Notes: generated by a model from the sequence alone, not told the origin. Positions 8,526 through 17,340 are shown, counted from the first letter of the stretch. The stretch: DNA of 64,000 bases from Marivita sp030148515 (GCF_048006345.1 NZ_CP180351.1:1178001-1242000), one strand, 5' to 3'. A program made the numbers and translations.

Positions 8526-9677
8526 TCAGGTTTTTGTCAACGTTGCAACGAAGAAGCCGTCACCGCCCTGAGACAAGTCAAATCGCTGTTGCATTGCGAC
8601 GCGCCATTCGGAGTGGCGGGACAGAAAACCGTCGATCTGCGCCTCGTTTTCGCAGGTGAGCACAGAACATGTCGCATAGGCCAGCGTGCCACCGGGGCGG
8701 ACAAGTCCGGCGACCTGATCAAGGATCTTTGCCTGAATTCCTGTCAGTTCGTCCAAACGCTCGGGGGTGAGCCGCCATTTGCCTTCGGGTGACCGCCGCC
8801 ACGATCCGCTGCCGGAACAGGGAACATCACAGAGAACAAGGTCATAGGTTCCCTTGGGCCGGTCGACCCGCGTCACGGTGGCCCCGGCACGCTCGGCTCG
8901 GTCCGGCAGGTCCGACATCCGGCGTGGGTCAGCATCATGCGCATCGACCGGTCCACGCAGGCGCGCGGCCAAGGCGAGTGTTTTGCCGCCTCCTCCGGCG
9001 CAAAAGTCGAGGCAGCGCATCCCTTCCGTCAAAGGCAAGGCGTCAACCACGGCCTGGCTTGCCACATCCTGAAGTTCGACCCATCCGGTCCGAAAGGCTT
9101 CGGTCTGCGACAGGCGCCGCGCGCCCTCGATCACTTCGAGCGCGGTTTCGGACAGCGGGTGCGGCACGGTTTCGATCCCGTCTTCAAGCAGCGCGGCCTG
9201 TGCGGAGGCAAGGTCGGTTTTCAGCAGGTTGACCCGGACAAACACAGACGCGCGATGGCGCAGGGTTTCGGCTGTTGCATCAGCTTTGTCGGACAAGCTG
9301 CTGAGAAATCGTTCATAAACCCAATCGGGAAGGTCCAGTGCTTCGGCTCCGATTGGCGGATGGCCAGCCTCGCGCTCTTTCTCTGACAAGGGGCTCAGCG
9401 CATAACCGTCGCCGATAAACACCGCGTCCGGATCTTCACCGATTTGCCGCAGCCTGCCAAGGACACGCGCGCGGCCGGTTTCGCCGCCACCAAGTGCCGC
9501 AGTGCTGCGCCAGCAGCGCAGAATGTCATAGACATGATCGCGAATGGCCGCACGATCCTTGGAGCCCGCAAAGCGCGACTTGCGCGCCCATGTGGTCAGC
9601 GCCTTTTCCGCCGGATCTCCGGCAGCGATCTGATCAAGGATGCTCGCAGCGGCAGCCCATCGTGCAGCGGGAGTCAT
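8526..9677 (-). CDS. RsmB/NOP-family RNA (cytosine-5-)-methyltransferase
   Basis: A 383-residue class I SAM-dependent RNA m5C methyltransferase of the RsmB/NOL1-NOP2-Sun family. An N-terminal NusB-like helical part (ASILDQIAAGDPAEKALTTW) precedes the catalytic domain. The SAM-binding motif is CLDFCAGGGGKTLALAARL. The two catalytic cysteines are in LCDVPCSGSGSWRRSP and YATCSVLTCENE. It follows guaB on the same strand with an 18-nt gap and probably shares its transcript. The target is probably 16S rRNA C967, but family members also modify other sites, so no gene symbol is given. Confidence 0.88.
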   Translation of the reverse strand: MTPAARWAAAASILDQIAAGDPAEKALTTWARKSRFAGSKDRAAIRDHVYDILRCWRSTAALGGGETGRARVLGRLRQIGEDPDAVFIGDGYALSPLSEKEREAGHPPIGAEALDLPDWVYERFLSSLSDKADATAETLRHRASVFVRVNLLKTDLASAQAALLEDGIETVPHPLSETALEVIEGARRLSQTEAFRTGWVELQDVASQAVVDALPLTEGMRCLDFCAGGGGKTLALAARLRGPVDAHDADPRRMSDLPDRAERAGATVTRVDRPKGTYDLVLCDVPCSGSGSWRRSPEGKWRLTPERLDELTGIQAKILDQVAGLVRPGGTLAYATCSVLTCENEAQIDGFLSRHSEWRVAMQQRFDLSQGGDGFFVATLTKT

Positions 9678-9695
9678 TCGCGTGCGTCAGTCCGC

Positions 9696-11143
9696 TCAGG
9701 CCAGCCGGTAATTCGGCGACTCGCGCGTGATCTGAACGTCATGCACATGGCTTTCCTTAAGACCGGCCCCTGTGATCTTGACGAACTGGCAGTTGTTTCG
9801 CATCTCGTCGATGGTCGCACAACCGGTATAGCCCATGGCCGCCCGCAACCCGCCCACCAACTGGTGCAGCACCGCGCTGGCCGAGCCTTTGTAGGGCACC
9901 TGCCCTTCGATGCCTTCGGGCACCAGCTTGTCACTGGCGGCGTCCTTCTGGAAATAGCGATCCGCCGATCCACGCGCCATGGCGCCGATGGAGCCCATGC
10001 CGCGATAGGCTTTGAAGCTGCGACCCTGGTAGAGGATGACCTCGCCGGGGACTCGTCCGTACCTGCAATCATGCTTCCCACCATGGCGCACGAGGCACCT
10101 GCCGCGATGGCCTTGGCGAAATCGCCCGAGAACTTGATGCCCCCATCGGCGATAACCGGAATGTCGCCTGCAGCGCGCGCGCAATCCATGATCGCGGTCA
10201 GCTGCGGCACACCCACGCCTGCCACCATGCGGGTGGTGCAGATCGACCCCGGTCCGATGCCGACCTTGACCGCATCGGCCCCTGCATCGATCAGGGCGCG
10301 GGTCGCCTCGGCTGTCGCCACGTTGCCAGCGATCACCTGCACTTCGTTCGACAGGGTCTTGGCGCGGGTGACCGCCTCCAGGACGCCGCGAGAGTGACCA
10401 TGCGCCGTGTCGATCACCACGATATCCACGCCTGCGGCCACCAGCGCCTCTGTCCGCTCGAACCCGGCATCCCCGACAGAGGTGGCGGCCGCCACACGCA
10501 ACCGGCCCAGTTCATCCTTGCAGGCAGTCGGGTTCAGCACCGCCTGCTGCGTATCCTTCAGGGTCAGCAGCCCGGTCAGCTTGTCATTGCCATCCACCAC
10601 CAGCAGCTTTTCGATGCGGCGCGATTTCATCAGGCTGATCGCCTCGTCGCGGTCGGCAGGTTCGCGCAGGATCGCCAGGTCCTTGGAGGTCATCATCACG
10701 CTGACCGGCGTGTCGTCCGAGGTGGCAAAGCGCATGTCGCGGTTAGTGACGATGCCCACCACGCGGCCCTGCTCATCCACCACCGGGAAGCCTGTGAAAT
10801 TGTACCGCTCGATCAACGCTTTGGCATCCGCCAGCGTCTGATTGGCGCGCAGGGTCACGGGGCTGTAGACGATGCCGCTCTCGAACCGTTTGACCCGCCG
10901 CACCTCGCGCGCCTGCTGTTCGACGCTGAGGTTCTTGTGGATCACCCCCATGCCGCCGGCCTGTGCCATGGTGATGGCCATGCGGCCTTCGGTCACCGTG
11001 TCCATGGCGGAGCTCAGCAGCGGGATGTTCAGCGCGATGCGTTTCGTCACCCAGGTGCGGGTGTCGGCGGTGGACGGAAGAACCTCTGACGCCCCCGGCA
11101 CCAGCAGAACATCATCAAAGGTGAGAGCCTCGCGAATCTCCAT
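9696..11143 (-). CDS. guaB: IMP dehydrogenase, reading frame broken by a one-base deletion in this sequence
   Basis: IMP dehydrogenase oxidises IMP to XMP, the committed step to guanine nucleotides. The N-terminal barrel half, two CBS domains (about residues 95-205) and the catalytic loop GPGSICTTRMVAG are intact. After MIAGTDESP the frame shifts: the sequence expected next (GEVILYQGRSFKAYRGMGS … ESPNYRLA) is present in another frame. The shift maps to the G-run 10047-10050, where five Gs would restore the frame. If real, the product loses the flap with the Arg-Tyr pair (MARGSADRYFQ) and gains a ~120-residue nonsense tail ending at 9674. A read error in a homopolymer is the simpler explanation. 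The coordinates given are for the restored gene. Confidence 0.9.
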
Positions 11144-11200
11144 CGGAATCCCTTTCCACGGACAGCATCGTTAGGCACGTCCCTATTGCATGGGTTGCCC

Positions 11201-11217
11201 TTGGGGGAAAGCCCCAA
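11201..11217. other. Small hairpin in the guaB-agmatinase divergent region
   Basis: A 6-bp stem TTGGGG/CCCCAA with a 5-nt loop lies between the divergent guaB and agmatinase starts. It may be a leader structure; nothing else is recognisable in this short gap. Confidence 0.3.
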
Positions 11218-11280
11218 TCCGCTCTTTACGGCGGCAAAGCGGTGCCGCAGTCTGGCGTTGGATCAACTGGAGTGACACCC

Positions 11281-12240
11281 ATGGCACATGGATACGAGGC
11301 GGGACGCCTGAACCTGCCCTTTACAGGCATCTGTACCTTTGCCCGCAGCCCGTACCAGCCGGACTGGGGCAAGATTGACGCCGATGTGGCGATCCTTGGC
11401 GCGCCCTTTGATGCAGGCACCCAATGGCGCGCGGGTGCCCGGTTCGGCCCGCGCGGCGTGCGTGAGGCATCGACGCTGTTCAGCTTTGGCCATGCCGGGG
11501 CCTATGATCACGAAGACGACGTGACCTATCTGGCCGACACGCGGATTATCGATCTGGGCGATGCAGACATTGTCCATACCGACACTGTGCAAAGCCACGC
11601 CAATATCCGCAAAAGTGTCGAGGCGATCCGCAAGGCGGGCGCTTTGCCCGTGGTGATCGGTGGAGACCATTCGATCAACATTCCCTGTATCGATGCGTTC
11701 GAGGGCGCGGATCCGCTCCACATCCTGCAGATCGACGCCCATCTGGATTTCGTCGACGAACGCCACGGCGTGCGCAACGGCCACGGCAACCCGATGCGCC
11801 GCGCCTCTGAAAAGGCGTGGGTTTCGGGTATGACGCAGGTCGGCATCCGCAATGTCAGCTCTACCGCGCGCGAGGGCTATGAGGATGCCCGCGCGCGCGG
11901 GTCGGACATCCTGTCGGTGCGGCAGGCCCGCAAGCTTGGCCCCGAAGGTGTGGCAAGCCGCCTGCCCCAAGGTGCGCCGGTTTATATCACCATCGACATC
12001 GACGCTTTCTGCCCGTCGATTGCACCCGGCACGGGCACCCCGAGCCATGGTGGGTTCCTCTATTACGACGTGCTCGAACTGCTGCAACAGGTGGCTCGCA
12101 AGCACGAGATCGTTGGGATCGATCTTGTCGAAGTGGCCCCAGATTACGACCCGACAGGATCGACCTCGATCCTCGCCGCTCAGGTTTTGATGAACCTTCT
12201 CGGCTTTGTCTTTCACGCGCGAGGGCAGCGCGGCGGATAA
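11281..12240 (+). CDS. Agmatinase / ureohydrolase-family protein
   Basis: A 319-residue ureohydrolase of the arginase-agmatinase superfamily. Binuclear manganese ligands are visible in order: GGDHS (His), DAHLDF (Asp, His, Asp) and DIDAFCPSIAPGTGTPSHGG (Asp, Asp), together with VEVAPDYDPTGSTSILAAQ. The last two motifs match agmatinases (agmatine to putrescine plus urea) better than arginases, but family members also act on guanidinobutyrate and related compounds, so the substrate is inferred. The ATG giving MAHGYEAGRL is preceded by GGAG at 9 nt; an upstream in-frame ATG lacks a site. It is followed 96 nt later by a CoA-transferase gene on the same strand. Confidence 0.82.
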   Translation: MAHGYEAGRLNLPFTGICTFARSPYQPDWGKIDADVAILGAPFDAGTQWRAGARFGPRGVREASTLFSFGHAGAYDHEDDVTYLADTRIIDLGDADIVHTDTVQSHANIRKSVEAIRKAGALPVVIGGDHSINIPCIDAFEGADPLHILQIDAHLDFVDERHGVRNGHGNPMRRASEKAWVSGMTQVGIRNVSSTAREGYEDARARGSDILSVRQARKLGPEGVASRLPQGAPVYITIDIDAFCPSIAPGTGTPSHGGFLYYDVLELLQQVARKHEIVGIDLVEVAPDYDPTGSTSILAAQVLMNLLGFVFHARGQRGG

Positions 12241-12336
12241 GCCCAAACGACGGGTTTCCGCCGACCCATCACAGCCCTGTTGCACTTGTTGGGTCGGCTG
12301 CGTTCACTTGGAAAAAACCGACTCGGCAGGCACACC

Positions 12337-13488
12337 ATGACCAAACCGCTCGCAGGCATCACGATCCTCGACCTCACCCATGTGCTGGCCGGACCATTCT
12401 GTTCCATGACGCTGGCCGATCTGGGCGCGCATGTGATCAAGGTGGAACGACCGGGCGCAGGCGACGACACGCGCGCCTTTCCGCCCTTTGCCAAAGGCAA
12501 ATCCGCCTATTTTGCGGCCATCAATCACGGCAAGAAATCCATCGCGCTGGACCTCAAGAAGGAGGAGGATCGCGCGATTTTCGAACGGCTCTTGCCGCGT
12601 GCCGATGTCATCCTTGAAAACTACCGCCCCGGCGTGATGGAGCGGCTGGGTTATGGATGGGACGACCTGCATGCCGAGTACCCGCGCCTAATCTACGGCG
12701 CGGTGTCCGGCTTCGGCCATACCGGGCCCGAGGCCAAACGTCCCGCCTATGACATGGTTGTGCAGGCACGCGGCGGGGTCATGTCGATCACCGGCGAAAA
12801 GGGGCGCGAGCCTGTGCGGGTGGGTGCCTCCATCGGCGATATCGTGGCGGGCATGTACCTGAGCCAAGGTGTGCTCGCCGCGCTGATGGACCGTGAACGC
12901 AGCGGTGTTGGTCGCAAGGTGGACGTGTCGATGCTGGACGCCCAACTTGCGATCCTCGAACACGCCATCGCCATCACCTCGGTTACCGGAACGCCTCCCG
13001 TGCCGACAGGGGCGCGGCATCCGTCGATCGCGCCGTTTGAGACCTTCCATGCCTCGGACGGTCTGTTCGTGATCGCAGCCGGGAACGACGTGCTGTTCGA
13101 AAAGCTCTGCGTCGCGCTGAACCTGCCTTTGTCTGACGATCCGCGCTTTGCAACCAATCCGGCGCGGGTGGAAAATGCCCGCCTTCTCAAGCGGTTGATC
13201 GAGGCGGTGACCCTTGACAAGACTCGCGCTCATTGGATCGCCAAACTGGGCGCAGCGGGCATCCCAAGCGGTCCGATCCAGGACGTGGCGCAAGTGATGC
13301 GCGATCCGCAGATCCTCGCCCGCAATATGGTGGTGGACGTGCTTGACCGCAATGGACGCCCTGCCTTCAAGGCAGCAGGCAACCCGATCAAGATGTCTGG
13401 CCTTGGCGATCCGACGGTGCGCCCCGCTGCTCCCGATCTCGACGGAGACCGGGGTGAGATCCTGCGCTGGCTTGAGGGCAAGGACTAG
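12337..13488 (+). CDS. CaiB/BaiF (class III) CoA-transferase
   Basis: A 383-residue family III CoA-transferase, which moves CoA between carboxylic acids through an aspartyl-CoA intermediate. Signatures are ILDLTHVLAGPFCSMTLADL with GAHVIKVERPGAGDDTR near the N-terminus, INHGKKSIALDLKKEE, the catalytic Asp in RPAYDMVVQARGGVM, and VDVSMLDAQLAILEH. The substrate cannot be read from sequence. The ATG is chosen because the family starts just before the ILDLT strand and GGCAGG lies upstream. A long non-coding structured region follows. Confidence 0.88.
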   Translation: MTKPLAGITILDLTHVLAGPFCSMTLADLGAHVIKVERPGAGDDTRAFPPFAKGKSAYFAAINHGKKSIALDLKKEEDRAIFERLLPRADVILENYRPGVMERLGYGWDDLHAEYPRLIYGAVSGFGHTGPEAKRPAYDMVVQARGGVMSITGEKGREPVRVGASIGDIVAGMYLSQGVLAALMDRERSGVGRKVDVSMLDAQLAILEHAIAITSVTGTPPVPTGARHPSIAPFETFHASDGLFVIAAGNDVLFEKLCVALNLPLSDDPRFATNPARVENARLLKRLIEAVTLDKTRAHWIAKLGAAGIPSGPIQDVAQVMRDPQILARNMVVDVLDRNGRPAFKAAGNPIKMSGLGDPTVRPAAPDLDGDRGEILRWLEGKD

Positions 13489-13577
13489 GCGCGTTCAAAC
13501 GTGCTTGCACGCCACCGGACGCAGGCTTTCTAAGTCTTTAACGCCTCTGCGTCACCTTCTGCCGCACAAAAGCTTTT
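13489..13577. other. Non-coding stretch with small inverted repeats
   Basis: This holds a 5-bp hairpin CGTGC-TT-GCACG at 13500-13511 and a separated inverted repeat GACGCAG/CTGCGTC either side of an AT-richer loop. No coding signal is seen. It adjoins the long hairpin RNA candidate. Confidence 0.4.
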
Positions 13578-13760
13578 GAGCGGGAAGGGTCACTCCCATG
13601 CCGCGACACCAGAACTGACATTGCTCTCGAACGCCCCGGTGCGGGGACGACCATGAGAGACCGGTCACACTAGGCCCCGTCACCGGGGTACAGGTCCAAA
13701 GCCACGGCTTTGTTAGCACGAGAGAACGGTCAGGCCCAAGGGGCGGCGCCGCTTCCACTC
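13578..13760 (+). ncRNA. Candidate structured RNA, a long imperfect hairpin of about 183 nt (6S-RNA-like)
   Basis: The two halves of this non-coding stretch pair over most of their length. 13578-13587 (GAG…GGAAG) pairs with 13752-13760 (CTTCC…CTC); 13600-13604 with 13743-13747; CTGAC 13615-13619 with GTCAG 13729-13733; CTCTCG 13624-13629 with CGAGAG 13719-13724; the 13-nt GC-rich arm 13634-13646 with 13675-13688 (one bulge); and the tip is closed by GACC/GGTC. A side hairpin AAAGC/GCTTT sits at 13698-13711. A long rod with a loose region near its base and a length near 180 nt resembles 6S RNA, which binds RNA polymerase. No sequence consensus was checked and the strand is uncertain. Confidence 0.35.
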
Positions 13761-13817
13761 AGGACAGATGATCCAGACGCCCTGCCCGGCCCTGCCGCGG
13801 CGGGGTCGTCCTGCGCG

Positions 13818-14285
13818 CTATTTGTACTGCCCGGCGGTGATGAACTCGCCAAACGCCTCGCACCAGACCACAACCGTGTTGTAGTCTGCCACGTCGACAC
13901 CTTCCGGTACTGCAAGCAAAAAGCCCGAAAAGGATTTCACATCCCCGATCAGCACCGCCTCGGCCTTGATCGGCTCGAACGCGTCCTCGTGGTCGACGAA
14001 TTCCTTGGTCAGGTAGAGCTTGTAATCCGGTCCCGGCGCCAGCTTGCCCTCATGCACGATCTCTTCGGGAGTGACGCTGATCATGCCCTCGTCCCAGTGC
14101 AGGAAATCGCTGCCGCGCAGATCGCGTGTCAACTCAACCGAATACAGCGCGCGGGACGCTTTTTCCTCAAGCATACCGGCATCCGGCGCAGGCGCGGCGG
14201 TCAGGATCGGCAGGATGTAGATGCCAAGCGCGAGACCGGCGACAAACGCCGCGCCATGGGTGATGAGACGGAACAGGTTACGCAT
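13818..14285 (-). CDS. Membrane-anchored DM13 domain protein
   Basis: A 155-residue protein with one N-terminal hydrophobic segment (about residues 5-27, LITHGAAFVAGLALGIYILP) and a C-terminal DM13 domain ending in DYNTVVVWCEAFGEFITAG, which includes the conserved Cys. DM13 is predicted to be a redox or electron-transfer domain, usually outside the cytoplasmic membrane. The ATG giving MRNLFRL has GGAG 7 nt upstream; two upstream in-frame ATGs have weaker context. It is divergent from the RACo-like gene. Confidence 0.75.
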   Translation of the reverse strand: MRNLFRLITHGAAFVAGLALGIYILPILTAAPAPDAGMLEEKASRALYSVELTRDLRGSDFLHWDEGMISVTPEEIVHEGKLAPGPDYKLYLTKEFVDHEDAFEPIKAEAVLIGDVKSFSGFLLAVPEGVDVADYNTVVVWCEAFGEFITAGQYK

Positions 14286-14446
14286 GGGACACTCCATCAC
14301 AAAGTCGTCTTCACTCTTGCACCGGGCGTCCAAGCCGGTCAACGCCGCATCCCATGCCGCTCTGCATAAACATTATGACGCAATTCACCTTTTTCCCACC
14401 GCGCGGAACGCTATGGTCCCGGTCAACAAAGGCCAGAGAGAATCCC

Positions 14447-16495
14447 ATGTCCCAACAAGACCCGCTCGTCGTCTTCACCCCCTCCGGCAAACGCGGCCGG
14501 TTCCCTGTCGGCACCCCGGTGCTGACGGCCGCACGGCAATTGGGCGTGGATCTCAACTCCGTCTGCGGCGGGCGCGGCATCTGTTCAAAATGCCAGATCA
14601 CGCCCGGCTATGGCGAATTCTCCAAACATGGCGTCACCGCAAAAGAGGGCGCTTTGTCCGACTGGAACGCGGTTGAGGCGCGGTATGACGAAAAGCGCGG
14701 GCTGAAGCCGGGGCGTCGTCTGGGTTGTCAGGCCAAGGTTCAGGGCGACATCGTGATCGACGTGCCGCCCGAATCCCAGGTCCACCGTCAGGTTGTCCGC
14801 AAGGCCGCCAGCGCGCGGGTGATCGAAATGGACCCGGCCACCCGGCTTTACTACATCGAGGTCGATGAGCCCGACATGCACACCCCCACCGGTGATCTGG
14901 AGCGCGTCGCCCGTGCGCTCAAGGACCAGTGGGAGATCGCACAGATCACTTGCGCCTTCCCGGTGCTGTCCCGCCTGCAACCCGTTCTGCGCAAAGGCAA
15001 ATGGGCGATCACCGTGGCACTCCACAAGACAACCAAAGACGCCACGCCGCAGATCATCGCCGCATGGCCGGGGCTGCACGAAGGCGGCCTCTACGGCCTT
15101 GCCATCGACCTTGGCTCCACCACCGTCGCGGCGCATCTGACCAATCTCGACACAGGCGAAGTCGTGGCCTCATCGGGTATCATGAACCCGCAGATCCGCT
15201 TTGGCGAAGACCTGATGAGCCGCGTTTCCTACGCCATGATGAACCCCGGCGGCGATGCCGAGATGACCCGCGCGGTGCGCGAGGCGATCAACACGCTGGC
15301 CGAGGAAATCGCCAAAGAGGCGCAGATTGACCCCTCTCTCATTCTGGAAACCGTGTTCGTCTGCAACCCCGTGATGCACCACCTGCTCCTCGGCATCGAC
15401 CCGGTAGAACTGGGTCAGGCGCCCTTTGCGCTCGCCACATCGAACCACCTCAACCTGACCGCCCGCGATCTCGACCTCACCACCCTGCCCGCTAGTGCCC
15501 AGATCCACCTGCTGCCCTGCATCGCGGGCCATGTGGGGGCGGATGCCGCCGCTGTGGCGCTGTCGGAACAGCCTGGCAAATCTGACGATCTCGTGCTGAT
15601 CGTCGATGTGGGCACCAATGCCGAGATCCTCTTGGGCAACACCACCCGCGTGCTCGCCTGTTCCTCGCCCACCGGCCCCGCCTTCGAGGGTGCGCAGATC
15701 TCATCCGGCCAGCGTGCCGCGCCCGGTGCGATCGAGGCGATCCGCATTGACCCCGTCACCAAGGAACCACGCTTCCGCGTGATCGGCTGTGACAAGTGGT
15801 CGGACGAGGACGGCTTCTGGGACGAGACCGCCGCCACCGGCATCACCGGCATCTGCGGCTCTGGCATCATCGAGGCGGTGGCCGAGTTGCGCATTGCGGG
15901 GCTGCTCGACCCCTCGGGCCTGATCGGATCGGCGGCGCAGACCGGGACCGACCGCTGCTTTGCCGAAGGCCGCACCAACGCCTACCTGATCCACGACGCC
16001 ACGGCCGAGGGCGGCCCGCGCATCACCGTCACCCAAGGCGACATCCGCGCGATCCAGCTGGCCAAATCCGCGCTCTACGCGGGCGCGAGGTTGTTGATGG
16101 ACGAGATGGGCGTGGACGTGGTGGACCGCGTAGTGCTGGCAGGCGCGTTCGGGGCGCATATCAGCGCCAAACATGCGATGGTGCTCGGGATGATCCCGGA
16201 CGTGCCGCTAGACAAGGTATCAAGCGCGGGCAACGCCGCTGGCACCGGGGCGCGCATCGCGCTCTGCAATCTGGCCGCGCGGGCCGAGATCGAACGCACC
16301 GTGCGCCAGATCACCAAGGTCGAAACCGCCATCGAGCCGCGCTTTCAGGAACATTTCGTCGCCGCCAACGCCATCCCCCACGCCACCGACCCGTTCCCGG
16401 AACTGGGCAAGGTGGTGACTCTGCCCGTCGTCGGGTTCAACACGCAGGGGGATGGGAGTGACGGCGGTCGGGTGCGGCGGCGGAAGCGGGGGTGA
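14447..16495 (+). CDS. RACo-like ASKHA-domain ferredoxin (corrinoid protein activator family)
   Basis: A 682-residue protein of the RACo family, which reductively reactivates corrinoid methyltransferase proteins using ATP. The N-terminal plant-type [2Fe-2S] ferredoxin domain has VCGGRGICSKC (C-x5-C-x2-C) plus a fourth Cys in RLGCQAKV. A linker leads to a C-terminal ASKHA-type ATPase with AIDLGSTTVAAHLTNLDTG, LIVDVGTNAEILLG and VVLAGAFGAHISAKHAM. The ATG (MSQQDPLV) is chosen because the ferredoxin domain follows directly; about 90 nt of upstream open frame looks non-coding. No corrinoid protein or methyltransferase gene lies next to it here, so its partner is unknown. Confidence 0.8.
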   Translation: MSQQDPLVVFTPSGKRGRFPVGTPVLTAARQLGVDLNSVCGGRGICSKCQITPGYGEFSKHGVTAKEGALSDWNAVEARYDEKRGLKPGRRLGCQAKVQGDIVIDVPPESQVHRQVVRKAASARVIEMDPATRLYYIEVDEPDMHTPTGDLERVARALKDQWEIAQITCAFPVLSRLQPVLRKGKWAITVALHKTTKDATPQIIAAWPGLHEGGLYGLAIDLGSTTVAAHLTNLDTGEVVASSGIMNPQIRFGEDLMSRVSYAMMNPGGDAEMTRAVREAINTLAEEIAKEAQIDPSLILETVFVCNPVMHHLLLGIDPVELGQAPFALATSNHLNLTARDLDLTTLPASAQIHLLPCIAGHVGADAAAVALSEQPGKSDDLVLIVDVGTNAEILLGNTTRVLACSSPTGPAFEGAQISSGQRAAPGAIEAIRIDPVTKEPRFRVIGCDKWSDEDGFWDETAATGITGICGSGIIEAVAELRIAGLLDPSGLIGSAAQTGTDRCFAEGRTNAYLIHDATAEGGPRITVTQGDIRAIQLAKSALYAGARLLMDEMGVDVVDRVVLAGAFGAHISAKHAMVLGMIPDVPLDKVSSAGNAAGTGARIALCNLAARAEIERTVRQITKVETAIEPRFQEHFVAANAIPHATDPFPELGKVVTLPVVGFNTQGDGSDGGRVRRRKRG

Positions 16496-16510
16496 AGGGG
16501 AAGCCTCGCT

Positions 16511-16578
16511 GTAGGGTGCGTGATTTCACGCACCTTGTAGGAATGTAAGATGATGGTGCGTGCGAGCACGCACCCTAC
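16511..16578. repeat. Palindromic repeat pair (GGTGCGTG…CACGCACC)
   Basis: Two hairpins form from the same core: 9-bp stem 16515-16523/16526-16534 (2-nt loop) and 9-bp stem 16555-16563/16566-16574. The whole unit is also bounded by inverted GTAGGGTGCGTG / CACGCACCCTAC. This is REP-like DNA immediately after the RACo-like gene. Confidence 0.7.
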
Positions 16579-16635
16579 CAGACCTCTACGCCAGACATTC
16601 GAAACCCCGCCGTCGCGCAGCGGCGGCGACGCGTC

Positions 16636-16667
16636 CGCCCGCCCCATGGCGGGCGCGTTCCGCGCCC
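16636..16667. repeat. GC-rich overlapping hairpins
   Basis: An 8-bp hairpin (16636-16643 with 16648-16655) overlaps a 7-bp hairpin GGGCGCG-TTC-CGCGCCC (16651-16657 with 16661-16667), so two alternative folds are possible. It lies within the REP-like cluster between the RACo-like gene and the small secreted protein gene. Confidence 0.5.
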
Positions 16668-16715
16668 ACCCGGTCGGACGCTTGCTCTGTGATCCAATGT
16701 GGTGACATGGCGTAT

Positions 16716-16733
16716 GGTGCGTGATTTCACGCA
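16716..16733. repeat. Partial copy of the GGTGCGTGATTTCACGCA repeat
   Basis: These 18 bases match the first hairpin of the 16511-16578 element apart from the final CC. It is just outside the 3' end of the small secreted protein gene. Confidence 0.6.
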
Positions 16734-16744
16734 AAATACACTTG

Positions 16745-17179
16745 CTAAAATACCTGCGCTCCGGCGGACAGCAAGCGCTGTTGAGGAAAGCCTGCGCGTG
16801 CCGCTCCCATGATACCAGGGGGCTGGAACGTCGCTGACACGTGGGTCAACCGACGTCCACCTTCCAGAAAGAGGCAGGTAATCGCACCGTTTGCAGAACC
16901 ATGGCCGCTATCGAATGTGACGCCAGCGAAAGTGACAAGTGCGTAAGTCCCGTCAATGTCACTGAAGAATGATGGATCGCCCAAGGAGATAGAGGTCAGT
17001 TTATCAAATCGGCTCACAAGTGCTGTCTCGAATTGGTCAAGGCACGCTTGGCGCTGTGAGTTAAAGGGTTCGTTAAAAAATGCATCTGGCTGTTTGATTT
17101 CGAATGCACTGACAGCCACTGGTGACAATGACCAAAGCAAACTTGCCATGATTATGCGTTTCAACATGAGTTTTCCCAT
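16745..17179 (-). CDS. Small secreted protein of unknown function
   Basis: A 144-residue protein I do not recognise. It begins with a signal peptide (LKRIIMASLLWSLSPVAVSA, cleavage probably after VSA), leaving a mature domain of about 118 residues with two Cys (RQACLDQF and AITCLFLEGG) that could form a disulfide. The sequence is visibly more AT-rich than neighbours, and the gene is enclosed by REP-like palindromes on both sides (16511-16733 and 17286-17334), suggesting an acquired islet. An ATG four codons downstream (MLKRI) has a GGGA site and may be the true start. Confidence 0.6.
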   Translation of the reverse strand: MGKLMLKRIIMASLLWSLSPVAVSAFEIKQPDAFFNEPFNSQRQACLDQFETALVSRFDKLTSISLGDPSFFSDIDGTYALVTFAGVTFDSGHGSANGAITCLFLEGGRRLTHVSATFQPPGIMGAARAGFPQQRLLSAGAQVF

Positions 17180-17285
17180 TTCATCAAAAAAAACGATATG
17201 ACACGCAACCTATGCGCGACCACCGCCTTAATCTGGTGAAATAGATTCATTGAGGCGAGAATGAGAAATTTCAGAGCTTCGCTTT

Positions 17286-17334
17286 GATTTCACGCATCAC
17301 CCCAACGAAAAAGGTGCGCACCGAAGCACGCACC
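17286..17334. repeat. Further copies of the GGTGCGTG/CACGCA palindromic repeat
   Basis: GATTTCACGCA at 17286-17296 and an inverted GGTGCGCACC…GCACGCACC unit at 17313-17334 resemble the repeats at 16511-16578. They lie upstream of the small secreted protein gene and beside the 3' end of the SDR gene. Confidence 0.55.
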
Positions 17335-17340
17335 CCAATC

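Noticed and set aside
13489..13817. SRP RNA, RNase P RNA or tmRNA in the gene-free region
   Set aside because: The conserved GGAAGCAGC loop of SRP RNA, the core motifs of RNase P RNA and a tmRNA tag-coding segment were looked for and not seen.
16345..16734. 129-codon minus-strand frame over the RACo-like 3' end and repeats
   Set aside because: It translates palindromic repeat DNA and an antisense stretch; no start signal.
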